A DNA stretch of 64,000 nt from the NCBI GenBank assembly GCA_032622095.1, contig CP136069.1, positions 43,810,194 to 43,874,193 on the forward strand, given 5' to 3'. Below are positions 37,190 to 49,047 of the stretch, one piece after another (positions within the stretch are counted from its first letter, which is position 1; the number at the start of each line of letters is the position of its first letter). The stretch comes from Siphonodentalium dalli. Its lineage: Eukaryota; Mollusca; Scaphopoda; Gadilida; Siphonodentaliidae. Under the pieces are notes generated by a model that saw nothing but the letters and a program-made list of their open reading frames with translations, did no database searches and was not told the origin of the DNA. Made by a program: the position numbers and the translations under genes.

Positions 37190-37680
37190 GAACAAATGTG
37201 TATATATTCTACACAATATACAGCAATACGTGTTACATTTTATCTTAAACAAAATTGTGTAGAAATGACACATGACATATATGTGTCGGTGGAATTTGCT
37301 GAGCGTTGAAAATGAGTGAATATGTGCGTGTAGCATATATAGCTATTAAATGAGATGTGTTCTATTTAAGACACAAAACTCGTAAAGGCTACCACAGAAC
37401 ACACAATTGGCAGCAGCTTTAAAATATGTTATACACTGACTGTGTTTGTGTCAAAACTGATCAGCACATCATTGTGTAGCTCAAACTTTTAAACCGACTG
37501 CCAGATTTTTCATATGGTAGCTTTTACGAGGTTTGTGTCTCAAATAGAATATATCTCATCTACTATCTATAATATACTCACATATTCACTCATATTCAAT
37601 GTTGAGACACACATATTTGTCATTTATACACAATTCTGTTTAAGATAAAATGTAACACATATTGTGTAGAAACGAAAAGA
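37190..37680. repeat. Inverted repeat, ~190-bp arms
   Basis: The left arm (about 37190-37400) contains GTTACATTTTATCTTAAACA and GAGATGTGTTCTATTT. The right arm (about 37510-37680) carries their complements. The ~110-bp centre is unpaired. The right arm is also the start of the tandem duplication that follows. Confidence 0.75.
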
Positions 37681-38597
37681 CCAAAGGGTACGGAACGTCT
37701 TTGTACGAAACGGTCAAGGTTCGAATTGTCCAGCATCCCCATGGCTCTTATATCAATAAATATTATCAATAACATGTGTAGTTAATTTAGGCATGATTGT
37801 TTGGATATGTGTATTTGTATGTGTGTCTTGGGTTCAACAGCACCTCTCTGGTGGAGCAACATGTTAGCCATCACTGCTCATGGATACATGATCCGTCAGT
37901 CAATAAGTTTATACATCTTCTCCAGAGCCACAAGAGCGAATGGGGTTGGTGTAAACATATTTTATTCCAACCCTAATGACATATATAAACATTTATCATA
38001 AGTTCAGACAATAAGAAAATAATATAATAGAGTACATAGATGAATTGATTGGTAGCTTTTACGAGGTTTGTGTCTCAAATAGAATATATCTCATCTACTA
38101 ACTATAATATACTCACATATTCACTCATATTCAATGTTGACACACATATATATGCCATGCGTCGTGTATACACAATTTTTTTAAAGATAAAATGTAACAC
38201 ATATTGTGTAGAAACGAAACGACCAAAGTGTACGGAACGTCTTTGTACGAAACTGCCAAGGTATGAAACATCCAGCACCCCCATGGCTCATATCAATAAA
38301 TATTATCAATAACATGTGTAGTTAATTTAGACACAATTGTTTGGATCTGTGTACTTGTATATGTGTCTTGGGTGCACCAGCACCTCTCCGGTGCAGCAAA
38401 ATGTTTAGCCATCACTGCTTGTGGATATAGATGATCCGCCAGTCAATAAGTTTATACATCTTCTCCAGAGCCACAAGAGCGAATGGGGTTGGTGTAAACA
38501 TATTTTATTCCAACCCTAATGACATATATAAACATTTATCATAAGTTCAGACAATAAGAAAATAATATAATAGAGTACATAGATGAATTGATTGGAG
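37515..38597. repeat. Tandem duplication of a ~540-bp unit
   Basis: Unit 1 (37515-38050) and unit 2 (38051-38597) both begin GGTAGCTTTTACGAGGTTTG and end GAGTACATAGATGAATTGATTGG. Identity is high with scattered indels, so the duplication is fairly recent. Open frames at 37801-38001 and 38049-38312 are not preserved between the two units. Confidence 0.88.
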
Positions 38598-39778
38598 CGG
38601 GGATTAAACAACAATCCCAAGAGCTTATATTAAGTTCGCTCCCCGTCTCCGCCAGTCAACAATTCTTTAAAAATATCACAAGACTGGAGTCATATTTGGT
38701 GTAGATGGTCCTTGTTTTTAAATTGAGTTCCTGTTTGTTCAAATGGTGCTGTCAATCGAATATGGGCTGAAATTTAAACGTATTCTTCTCCAGAACCACA
38801 AGACAGAGAGAAGTCATATTTATCGTAGACATACCTATTTCGCTTCGATTCAGATTGGTCGAAGAATGTGACTGGAAGCATATATGTACGCATTAGCACA
38901 TTGCCATTTCTTGTGGTGAGAGTGATCCCGTTATAGGCTCAGAACAAGTTATATCATAAACGTATCGTTGTTTTATTGAGACATTGATAACGAGTTTAGC
39001 TTCTGTTCGCACTCGTTCGCCTTTAGTTGGAGACAGTTTATGTAATCGTCGAATTTGTTATCGGAAGGGGTCTAAAATATGGACGATTTGATCGTCAAAA
39101 CTTTCCAAACAATCGATCTTCTTTTGTGGGTGCATGTGCAGACGCACCTGTTGCATTATACTCCTGTCGATTAATTGTTCTGCTCGAACTTGGAGTTACT
39201 TGATTTTGCGCGTCTTATTCTTAGAAGTCTATCTGTCATTATCATTAGTTCGAAAATTGTTTGAACATGTCGGGAAATGAGCGTAAATTAAGTGTAAAAG
39301 CAAGTAAGATATATTTAATATACGTTCAACGGTGATTTTTTTTTTTTTAAATCGTTTTTAAATAAATTTGTATCTCTCCCCCCAACAAGGGGGTGTAGAA
39401 GTTTTCACTTTCACACTATATCTCGCGCGTTCGACCGATTTACTTGCGTGTACAATGCGCTACCGGAATATTTCAAACTTCTCGGGAATCAGTAGCGTCA
39501 TCCTTTACTATTACACACATGGAAAACATCAAGTCAATCATACGAGTTCTAATTTGCTGCCATTTTGCTGAGCAGCGTGCGAAAATCGTCAACAAGACTA
39601 GCGCTCTAATTCTGAATTCTGTCATTAAATTTTTATTGCGGGATTGTTCTCAAGGCACATATAGGAAATTTGACTTTGGCTGGAAATCCCGCGCTAAATA
39701 TATATAGAAAACCACAGAATATAGTACCCAGTCGGTGACAGTCAGAAAGGAAGTATGACTGCATGGTGTGCTCTGGTA
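38598..39778. other. No gene recognised
   Basis: No feature recognised apart from short homopolymers. Confidence 0.4.
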
Positions 39779-39912
39779 GAGATTACAGTGTTTTGAGTGG
39801 ATACAGAAAATTATGCCATTCGTGACCGAGACAAATGTTTATTTTCTCTCGCGAAATTAAACAATTATCTCGATCACTCATGACATAATGTTCGGTATCC
39901 ACTCAAAAACAC
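39779..39912. mobile_element. Palindromic MITE, GTGTTTTGAGTGGATAC ends
   Basis: Arms of ~60 bp starting AGTGTTTTGAGTGGATAC and ending GTATCCACTCAAAAACACC, with TTTTCTCTCGCGAAATTA at the centre. Confidence 0.85.
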
Positions 39913-40129
39913 CAGATATCCTCTTTTTATCTAGAGAATATACGGAAAAACATCAACAATAAAACGGAACACATGTGGACTTTCCTCAGATCGAAACGAA
40001 CTATATATATACGTATATGTATATATTTATTTTCCGGACCCCATGCACTAACACTTGAAACTTGAAAATGTCAGAACCTGGCCGCATGCGTGTGACATGG
40101 CGTAAACACTATAAGATTAATATATCTTA

Positions 40130-40207
40130 ATATATAAGAGAATGCATTGGCACAGGGTAAAAAAAATCCCGACTTACGACTGGACTTGATATGGCGGGTC
40201 ACATATA
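40130..40207 (+). mobile_element. Right half of a TGTGACCCGCC hairpin MITE
   Basis: Matches the last ~75 bp of the 21505-21967 element, from AATATATAAGAGAATGCATT to GGCGGGTCACATAT. The rest is missing. Confidence 0.85.
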
Positions 40208-40464
40208 TGTTTCTGATACTCTCTAAGATAGTCTAAATGAAAACGAGCCTGTCGAGTCATTAAACACCACCATCGTTCAGATAGCAGTACTCTCGGGACT
40301 CATGGCGTATATTTTTCGTTTTGTCTCCGTTTTATCGATTTTATGAGCGAATGAAATACAAACAATCGGGCGGCGGAATTACTTTATACCAACTTCTTGC
40401 TGTTTGTGGTCGAGTCCCGAGGGGGCGGGCGAATTACTGACCGGGTGTATTCTACTGCCCAAGA

Positions 40465-40720
40465 ATAAATCGATATCAATAATATATCATCTGCCTATCC
40501 TGTCCCACTTAATGATCTACCGTGCCTGTGTCGGGAGTGCTTCGTCTGTTAAGGTTCGCTATCATACTGACAAATGATATATATCCATTGCAGATTTTCA
40601 CTGATCAATTTTGGAAATATCAATAATACACCATCTGCCTATCCCGCTCCACTTAATGAACTACTGTTTCCGTGCCATTTGTGCTTCACGTGTTAAGGTT
40701 CACTCACACACTGGTAAATT
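40465..40720. repeat. Two tandem ~110-bp repeats, period ~147
   Basis: ATATCAATAATAYAYCATCT plus GCCTATCC...CCACTTAATGA and GTTAAGGTTC occur at about 40465-40572 and again at 40612-40720, diverged. Confidence 0.75.
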
Positions 40721-41423
40721 TAATGGGCAAAGTTTTGAGTAATTCGTCGCAATTGACTAATAATATACTTATTTGGGAAATACGACGCATTTATGAATCT
40801 GTCGTTTTATCTGTATTAATTTTATTAATGATCTTGTCAGGTATTAAAGAGTAAAGACTTAATTGAGGCAAAGGTCTTCAGTACAATAACTTTTGGAATC
40901 ACTCAGTGTGCGAATATACCATTAAAGATGCGCTATCTTTTACCAGCAACAATTCCAGTAGCAACAACAAACAAATTTCTATGAGATTTGTGTGAAGGCA
41001 GTTTTACATAACTAGCAGGTTTTACGGAAGCATGGTTGCTAAAGGGCAATAATCAGTCATAAAACATTTTTCCGACAACAAAATACCGGTTACACATCTC
41101 CAATGTGTCGGTAACAATGTCACGAAGTTTCAGGTAAATAGGTACGAACTGTAGAAGGAGTTGAATTCTCACCCAAATGCATATTCAGTTAAGATTTTGT
41201 GAGTCGAGAAAGGGTTAATAACTCGATGAATCCATAATTTTCAGGATATTGCTTCAATTTTAAAGATAAAGACTCTGACAAATTTGCAATGGCCATCAAA
41301 ATTGAAATTAGCCTACTCTTGATTGATTGTTTATTTAACTCAACGCCAAAATAAATGGCCAATACAGAGTACTAAATAACATATATACATATATTGACAA
41401 AAGGGGGCCACCAACTTAATTAA

Positions 41424-41653
41424 CTCTTTCATTAAAGATCATGTGCCAGTGCATTCTCTTATATATGCGAATCTCCCGTATGTAGCCTCGCATATATAAG
41501 AGAATGCACTGGCTTACAATTTCAAGATAAATATTGTTAGGACAATGTAGTCTCTTATATATGCAAGGCTCCCTATGGAAGACTTGCATGTATAAGAGAA
41601 TGCATTGGCACAGGCTTTTCGTAAAATTCCAGGAAGCTCCAGTCATAGAAGGG
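41424..41653 (+). mobile_element. TTAA-flanked hairpin MITE, CTCCC-loop subfamily
   Basis: A 230-bp element between TTAA sites (41420-41423 and 41654-41657), with ends CTCTTTCATT and CATAGAAGGG. It holds two hairpins of the GCCAGTGCATTCTC type. It sits in a larger inverted duplication with 44247-44531. Confidence 0.85.
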
Positions 41654-41715
41654 TTAAATAACAGAGTTTTGAATTGAATACACCCGCATAATTCTCAATG
41701 GGGTGGGGTATAGAA
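41654..41715. repeat. Flank shared in inverse orientation with 44247-44308
   Basis: TTAAATAACAGAGT and GAATTGAATACACCCGCATA, then CAATGGGGTGGGGTATAG, reappear as the reverse complement next to the 44309 MITE. The duplicated block therefore includes genomic DNA beyond the MITE. Confidence 0.85.
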
Positions 41716-41805
41716 TAAATATGAAGTTTCCACAATCGAACCATGTCAACGACAAACCTGAATGGATCCCCCTATGAAATATAAAAGTATACATTGGAAT
41801 GGCCT

Positions 41806-41953
41806 GTTTAGCCTGTCTATTCTTCGTTTGTATGTTTAGCCTGTCTATTCTTCCTTTGTATGTTTAGCCTGTCTATTCATTCGTGTTATTGTTTAGCCTG
41901 TCTATTATCCCTTTGTATGTTTAGCCTGTCTATTATTCCTTTGCATGGTTAAC
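41806..41953. repeat. ~29-bp minisatellite, five units
   Basis: Five copies of GTTTAGCCTGTCTATTMTTC followed by a CTTTGTAT-type tail, the third with an altered tail. Confidence 0.92.
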
Positions 41954-42309
41954 CTGACAAACGACAGTATGTTCGGGCTGTTTGACGTTATTATATGAAC
42001 ATCCATACAAACGATTAATGAATGTCAATTAATTAACTACCCACTAATCAGTATCCAGTTATCAAAGACTTGTTTTCCCATCAACATTGCTCGTCCTTTT
42101 TTTTGTGCCATTACTTGATCATGCGTGCACTGAATGAACTGTCAAGCCTGTAACAAGCTAGTTAGGGTCAGATATTCATAGAACTAATGTCAGATCATAG
42201 TGCTTCGCCCATTACATCCATCTGCGCAGAAGACTTTCAGATGCGCTTGTGTTCGCTCCAATCTGGATCTGTTTGGCTAATTTAACTAACCGAATGCTTG
42301 TATGTCTTC

Positions 42310-42720
42310 CCGGACATGCACTGGAATGAACTGTGGTGGAATTGAATCCCCCCAATTAACATTGGTCAACAATTGGAATGTCATGCCTGACACAAGAAAT
42401 TTTGGAATTGTTACACCATATACAGTTGAAATTGTTCTCACTGTCTGATTTTCCCAACGAAAAAATATTGGGGAATTTGCTGTTTTTAGACCGACAACAG
42501 CATATTTTTCTATGTTTAGTCAAAATTTTGGTATGTAATTATTGCTATGAGTTGGAAATGTTCCAACCAGAGACATGTCAATTCATGACTTCAGGAAATA
42601 GTGAGATCAATCTTCAGAGTTATAGTGAGAAATCATTTCCCACCAGAGGCAAGTGTCAGGTGCCAACAGTGGAAAGTTCCAACCCAAGATTGTCAGCTTA
42701 CAATGCAAAAGATAAAAGAA
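42310..42720. mobile_element. Old TTGGAA-rich hAT-like remnant
   Basis: Contains AACAATTGGAATGTCATGCC and repeated GTTGGAAATGTTCCAACC-type motifs shared with 7800-8146, 16020-16120 and 57754-58032. The 140-aa plus frame at 42378-42800 runs through it without any domain. Confidence 0.4.
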
Positions 42721-42798
42721 AACTACTTGCAATCAGCACCATGAATATCCACAAAATCACTATCAGTGTTTACGTTGAAAACGAGTTCAAGCGATCTT

Positions 42799-43256
42799 AA
42801 AGGTACTCAATCCGATCAGCCGGTCCCCATAGCATCAAGATACACTAACAACAACATTTCTTCAAAATACGCTTTTGTTATCAGAATAGATTAATTGCAA
42901 CAAAATAATGCTAACCACCGTCAACTGTGGTATCAAATTTTCCAAAACGTGTTATTTACCAACATTTTGTTCAACGAATATGGCCATAATATCACGAAAT
43001 TTGGCCGTATTACCACTTGATTTTAGAGTTATCCATCTTCATCCGCAATTTTGTCCAAGACCGTCCGTTTGACAACGTTTTTTATGGGCCACAAATAATT
43101 GCGCATCTCGAGAAATAACAAACTTTATAAATCTATATCTGATAACTCTGAGCTCTGATGGGTGGGTTCCTCGACTCGAATCAAATATTGTTTACCCCCG
43201 AAGCCAAAGAAATAATAATTTAGGAGCATTAATTCGGATAATGCATCTTTAACTGA
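42799..43256 (+). mobile_element. ~450-bp TTAAAG-ended repeat, copy 1
   Basis: Starts TTAAAGGTACTCAATCCGAT, ends GCATCTTTAA, and contains GGTGGGTTCCTCGACTCGAA. Related copies are at 49273-49618 (plus, internally deleted) and 56999-57415 (minus). No open frame is conserved. Confidence 0.82.
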
Positions 43257-43490
43257 CAACGCTCTTTATTATGTGTTGCTTCCGTGAAACGAAAGAAACA
43301 ACGCTCTTTATTAGAGACGATCGCTTGAATATTTTGCAATTTGCATGTCTTACAAAAATTCAAAACTTGCTAACACCGAGTCATTTTGAAAGACGAAATC
43401 AGAACCTCCTATTAATTGCTCATTATCACGATATAATTAATTCTTGGTATATAAAACGCACCCATGGTAGCTTGGTTGTGTCAATTATCT

Positions 43491-43873
43491 TTAAAGTGAT
43501 GTGAAACACTCCGGTAGGGTGATAAAATAGAATTGGAGAATAATCTAGCTCAAAGTAGTAATTTTTACAAATATTATATCCAAATTGACAACAAACACAC
43601 ATGTAGTCATTCTTATGTATTAATTAAATACAGTGACTCTCGAGGGCGAAATAGTTTTCGTTAGCTTCTCGCATATAGTTGCGTCCCGACTCGAGAAGTA
43701 TATATTTACAATTGCGCGTAGTTCATACGATGTTTTCTATTGAGTGGTAAGGTCGATTTGTTTGAAAATTTCGGCGATGTTACTATAGAATTCTATATTC
43801 ATCCAGTTGGCATAATGCCTGAATACTAACTTCTTAGTTCCACGCACCCGAATAAGTACATAATATGTCTTTA
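43491..43873 (-). mobile_element. ~375-bp dispersed repeat, copy C
   Basis: Reverse-orientation member of the 8381-8757 family, from TTAAAGTGATGTGAAACACT to ATAATATGTCTTTAATA. Confidence 0.82.
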
Positions 43874-44308
43874 ATACTGCTAGCTAGATATATATACAAC
43901 GGCTTCACAGTATATACGCCTCGAAGTATCCAGCATTTAAAATATACTTAAATGAGTCGCTGAACGAAACTTATTCGCCAGTTACATTCAACATCGCTGC
44001 CAAAGTCAACCACTCTCAAATATGGAAACCTTTGAATTTACTTCGGCATGCATTGGTTTGCAAATTATGGTTATCACCCAAGGACATCAACACAGACACT
44101 CGTTAAACACAATATCTGATAACCTATATACTATAGCCCATGGTCTACATCGCTCGTTAATTGTTCACTGTAAAATCACACTCGATATCACATACCCCTT
44201 GATTATTACTAAGGTCACTGTCATGCGGGTTTATTCCTACACGTAGGTCTATACCCCACCCCATTGCTAATTATGCGGGTGTATTCAATTCAAGACTCTG
44301 TTATTTAA

Positions 44309-44531
44309 CCCTTTCATGACTGGAGCTCCTGAATTTTTGCGAAAACACTGTGCCAATGCATTCTCTCTTCCATGGGGAGCCTTGCATAATTAATAGACTA
44401 CATTGGCTTAACACTATTTACATTGACCTTATAAGTCAGTGCATTATCTTATAGGAGACTCGCATATATAAGAGAAAGCACTGGCACATTATATTTAATG
44501 ATGCGCCAGTGCAGATCCCGCCACGAAAAGT
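44309..44531 (-). mobile_element. Degenerate hairpin MITE
   Basis: TTAA (44305-44308), then CCCTTTCATGACTGGAGC. Hairpins are partly lost (44353-44406 and 44432-44485, approximate). The far end reads CCACGAAAAGTT with no intact TTAA. This terminus is the reverse complement of the GAAAGGGTTAA ends at 7451 and 22273. Confidence 0.75.
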
Positions 44532-44690
44532 TGGTGGAGAGTAGGATAATTTCAATGTTGATGGCCATTGCAAATTTGTCACCATCTGTATCTTCTGAAA
44601 TTGAAGCTATACCCTGAACATTGGATAATTGTATTTATCAAACAGACATTGGTACCTCCAAATAACAGGGACATGGAACTACGTCACTAA

Positions 44691-44823
44691 TAGTCTGGCT
44701 GTCGGAGCTGAACTGTAGGACCTACCCGGAAAAAATTCTTAACAAGCTAAATTTGGTATCGTTAGAAAGAGGAGACCTTCGAGTATAACATATACAAAAT
44801 CCGCTAAAATCCGCTTTGGGGAA
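44691..44823. repeat. Left terminal inverted repeat of the transposon
   Basis: 133 bp from TAGTCTGGCTGTCGG to CCGCTTTGGGGAA. Compared with the right TIR it differs mainly in the stretch between AACAAGC and ATCCGC. Confidence 0.88.
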
Positions 44824-45432
44824 AATGTTCTACAGCGCCCTGAATAGGGGAGGGGTATGACGTAATTTATTAAGGTAATTATGACTACGCGACACTATGT
44901 ATGCGCTAAGTGATCTAGATAACAGTTGTTTTCAGTACATATATGTATATATAATGAACGATTATATAATTGCAAGGTCATCAAATAATATATTTACATA
45001 AATATGGACAATGGAAAACGTATTTCTTATATCATGATGAAAGTCAGTTTAATTAAACGCTCTTTAATAGCTTTCATTAAACTACAAAGAATCAGTCTCG
45101 AATTTATCATTCTATATCGGGAAATGATTCATGTTGAACGCTCCTTAATGGTCCAAGATGATAAATTCAATGATTTATGTAATAATGTAATATAACTATC
45201 AAATATAACGTAGCGATTATTTCTTCAAGCGTGTAGTGGCAAATAATTTCTTGATATAGTTATTTTGATAGGTTTTTGTGTGACATTGTGTTTATTTTTC
45301 GCCTTCTGTTGAAACATAACAGTGCCCACATATACGCAAGAAGGCTTATTGTACATTCAAACTGCATTGTTCTTGGTTTAGTTTTTTTTAATTCTTATAC
45401 TAGTCTCATTGGTTTGGTCTGGTACGTGTTCG

Positions 45433-48400
45433 GCGATGACAGAACCAACCCCATATCTAGGGACCAGCAACTTTCAAGAGGACTTGTGCGTCTTATCCTT
45501 TCATAGCATGTGTCAATGTAATGTGGACACTAAGGGAAATCCATTGGTAAAACTTATGACAAAAGGATTGGAGACTTTGATTGACTTCTCTGATATGCGA
45601 GGATATAACCATTTATCTGAATATTTAAAGGGGCAACAAATAACCACACCCATTGGTAAGGTCTAATTGGTCCATAAAGACTGTAGGTGTGATTTCACTG
45701 ATAGGAAAAGAACCTTCAGTGTCAATCCTGGGTGTATGGATACGGTTCCGCTATCTAAGAAAATGAGGTCTAAACAAGACCCATTTAATTTCAAAGAAAA
45801 ACATGTGGAAAGGGTGCCATACACCAGATCCCCGTCATCCCGGTAGAAGGCAAGTGCGAACAGTAGCAACTCTCCCTATTAGAGATAAAGTTTTAGAACA
45901 TTGCCGAATAAGAGAGGATTCGTAGGCATTGAAGGTTCAGAAACGCATTCTAAGTTGCATTGATCTTGCTGCAGAAGCCGTATATCATGCATCTTGTTTC
46001 TCCATGTTCTTGGGAGAAATAAATAAGGAACCATATGAGAGAAAACCACAGGGCAGAACACCAAGTGTCGAAATGCAACGCTCATTTGATTCGTTGCGTG
46101 TATGGCTGGAGGCTGGGGGTGGTAAGAACTGTATACTCTGTCCGAGTTACATACTCGAATGGTAGAGCTAGCAATTGGGTCAGAATCATATTCAATAAAA
46201 CGCCTTAAACAGAAATTGGAAGAACGGTGTGGGGAGTATACGTTTTGCTGAAGTCGAAGGGCGTAGCAACGTCATTTGCTTCAAAGATATGGCCAAGTAC
46301 TTGATAAATGACAAGTGGTGTTCGGATAAGAAAGATGACATAGAGGAGGAGGCAGACAGAGTTGTTGTGACCGCCGCGAAGATGATTAGGGCAAAGTTGT
46401 GGGAAATGACATATGATAAGAAAACCTACCCCACCAGCGAAGAGATAGGGACTATTGACGACAGAAATAAAAGGATTCCTCGCCATTTACAAATGTTTCT
46501 GGAGATACTTGTTCCATCTGAAATCAAACAGAATAGCATTGGTCACAGTATCGTGCAATCTGCGAGGTCCCGGTCTGTTATCACACTACCATTTTTGTTA
46601 TTGGGGTTGAAATGGATCACGTGTTCGGGTCAAGTTGGCTTGTTGACGAACTGTCTAAATTGGGGTTTCAACTACTTACGACGAAGTAAGCAGGTACAAG
46701 CAATCAGTGATGTAGGTGGTACGTTTTGAGAGTACACTAGTGGAGTATTTTCCAGGTACCTTTACTCAGTGGGTAGCAGATAACGTCGACCACAACGTCG
46801 CTACTATTGATGGTAAAGGTTAATTTCATGGTATGGGGATAATCGCAGTATCAACTCCGAAGGACGAGACCCTGCTTACACCTACATCAAAGGTGATCAC
46901 TCGTCAAAAACGTGTTATGGTTGAAGAACTAATCGAAGACAAGGGTGTGCCTATCATACACTATTTGAAACCTAAAAAGTTGGAATTATCCACAATAAAG
47001 TACCGACCCATGGTTGAGTTACAAAACCCATACACACTGCCTCCAGGTTTGAACACTGATTTGTTATGGCATTGCGGTTGGCTTTCAAATCGAGCAATGA
47101 AGCATACACCGAACTGGTTTCGATTCATGGAACACATCTTTTCTTCAAATCGCTCAGAACCTTCAGCCAAGTCAGAAGTTCTTTTTCTACCGATAATAGA
47201 CCTCAACCCATCAGATGAGTCTTGTTTTATTTCCACTTTGATGTATATTCAGAATCATGCGTTGGGAATTGTGACTCAATGCTTGACGTTTGAGCAGCCA
47301 CTTTGGTTCAAAGCGGTTGAGATAATTGAAGCCAAGTCACTAGGAATAGTTTGTAGACTCGGCGGCTTCCATCTGATGAGTTTCATGGGTATCATTGGTA
47401 CCATGATGAATGGGTCGGGGTTAGATGAGGCTCTTGAAAACGCTTATGGATCAAACGTAGTTGCCACAATGCTTTCCGGGAAGGCATTCGCTGGAACACT
47501 CAGAGGTCATTTCCTTGTGTGCGGAGCCCTTACTAACAAGCTGTTGGGTGAACTGATCTCTGAGGATTCAAATGAAATTTCCAAGTCGACAGCCGATGAT
47601 GCGGGGTCAAACAGATACCGAATTATCTGCACCGCCAACGTTAAATATCGAAATAAATTCGACATCAAATGTCGAAGAATCGGCAATCGAAAGAATCGCT
47701 TCAACTGGTACTGGCATTTTCGAAGGGGAGAAGCTTAGTCAGGCTGAAGTGAAAGCGATAACTGAGCTGTATGAAAAAGTGTTTGATGGGACCATCCCAG
47801 TTTCGGCTGTTTCCGATTCAATAGAACTGCTCAAATTGAACGAACTTATGTTATATTACAAGACGTACCTGGCGAGAAATCCAGAACATGCAAACTTTGG
47901 ATACAGTATATGGAGTACATATAAATGTTGAAAGATTTTATTCGAGCTGAGAAAACAGGAGATTGGAATCTCCATTTAGTAGTAAAAATGTTGAATTTGT
48001 TTGCCGCCACTGGGCACGTGCACTATGCAACAGATGTCGCTTGTATTTGCAAATGATGCTTTACTTACCCAAGAAATATCCGTGGTTATACAAATGTTTT
48101 ATAGAGGATGGTGTTCATACTATTCGAATAAGCAGTAGGTTTTGGGCAGGACTATCAAGTGACCTAGTTATTTAGCAAGTCTTGATGCGTTCCATCAAAA
48201 GTCGGGGTGGACTTACGCGACGAAGGTGAATAACTGAATCTGTACGCCATCAATGGGTTTATTGCATGCACATGTGTGCCCAAAATACACGGCACAATGA
48301 CAGACGTAACCAACACAAAACACAAGACCAGTGAACAATAATATACGCGAAGTTCATGACCATGATTTACTCCGGCCGGTTTGCTATCGAACCTCAGAAA

Positions 48401-48720
48401 TTGCCACCTACAGAGAGGGCAGCCTATTTCCATAGTCTTAGGGTTCACATACAGGTTTTAATCTGGGCATATCTCGGGAACATAGATCTAGAACCAAGAC
48501 ATTGGGGATGGAAACTACAGGGGTCAATACTTATCCCAATAATGACTGACCTAGAACCAGCACCAGAAAATATTCTTAAATTCGATGAAATTATAAAATG
48601 TCGTCAAGAAAGCCTTGTTGCAAAAATCAATGTTCCTGTTGCAAAAAATGGTTGTCGTGAGGAGATTTGCACGAATTTTGAGCAAACGGTTGTTGATCAG
48701 GAACTGGATTAAATGTGGCT
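45433..48720 (+). pseudogene. Decayed transposon gene: uncharacterised invertebrate multicopy family
   Basis: Readable blocks in order, in changing frames: a Cys-rich N terminus (LCVLSFHSMCQC; VHKDCRCDFT after an in-frame TAA at 45664); a second Cys/His segment (45790-46020) ending CIDLAAEAVYHASC; RFAEVEGRSNVICFKDMA (46243 on); WVADNVDHNVATIDGKG, a TAA at 46821, then FHGMGIIAVS; the best frame (46833-47738) with DLLWHCG, SEVLFLPIIDLNPSDESC, TFEQPLWFKAVEI, IVCRLGGFH, GSGLDEALENAYG and LRGHFLV; RFWAGLSSDLVI (48130 on), then SIKSRGGLTR; KLPPTERAAYFHSLRV...HWGWKLQG...MTDLEPAPENIL (48388-48580); and a Cys-rich tail. From memory this matches a family annotated only as uncharacterised in cnidarians, molluscs and arthropods. 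Several frameshifts and stops make it non-functional, and the long middle-to-C-terminal section seems deleted near 48345. Its position between TIRs suggests it is the element's transposase or accessory gene. Confidence 0.75.
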
Positions 48721-49047
48721 GTATCGCCAGAAAGCAATCTCAACACTCAATAGATTTATCTTTCGTTCGGGTGGGAGATTCAAAGTTAATAGATTCATAA
48801 TATGGAAAATTAGTGGGAAAATAAAGAAAACACATATTTTCCGGTTTTGGCTGACATTTTGGCCGCCATCTTTAGGTAATTTACCCGGAAACAACATAGT
48901 TTGCTCTGGAAATATATTGTATACACTACAAAAGGAATTTTGGTTATAACACGAGTTGATAGTTTTATTGTGTGAGCCAAACAATAGACTTCTCGAAATT
49001 TTCAACTTTCAAGCGGCCATGTTGGACGCCATCTTGAATAAAACAAA

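Noticed and set aside
37700-37725. B-box-like GGTTCGAATTG
   Set aside because: Part of the 540-bp tandem duplication. The second copy has GGTATGAAACA instead, so no tRNA is conserved.
42378-42800. 140-codon plus-strand frame
   Set aside because: Runs through an old TTGGAA-rich repeat remnant and into the start of another repeat; no domain.
48709-49005. 98-codon minus-strand frame inside the transposon
   Set aside because: Lies in the 3' non-coding part between the Cys-rich tail and the right TIR; no recognisable motif.
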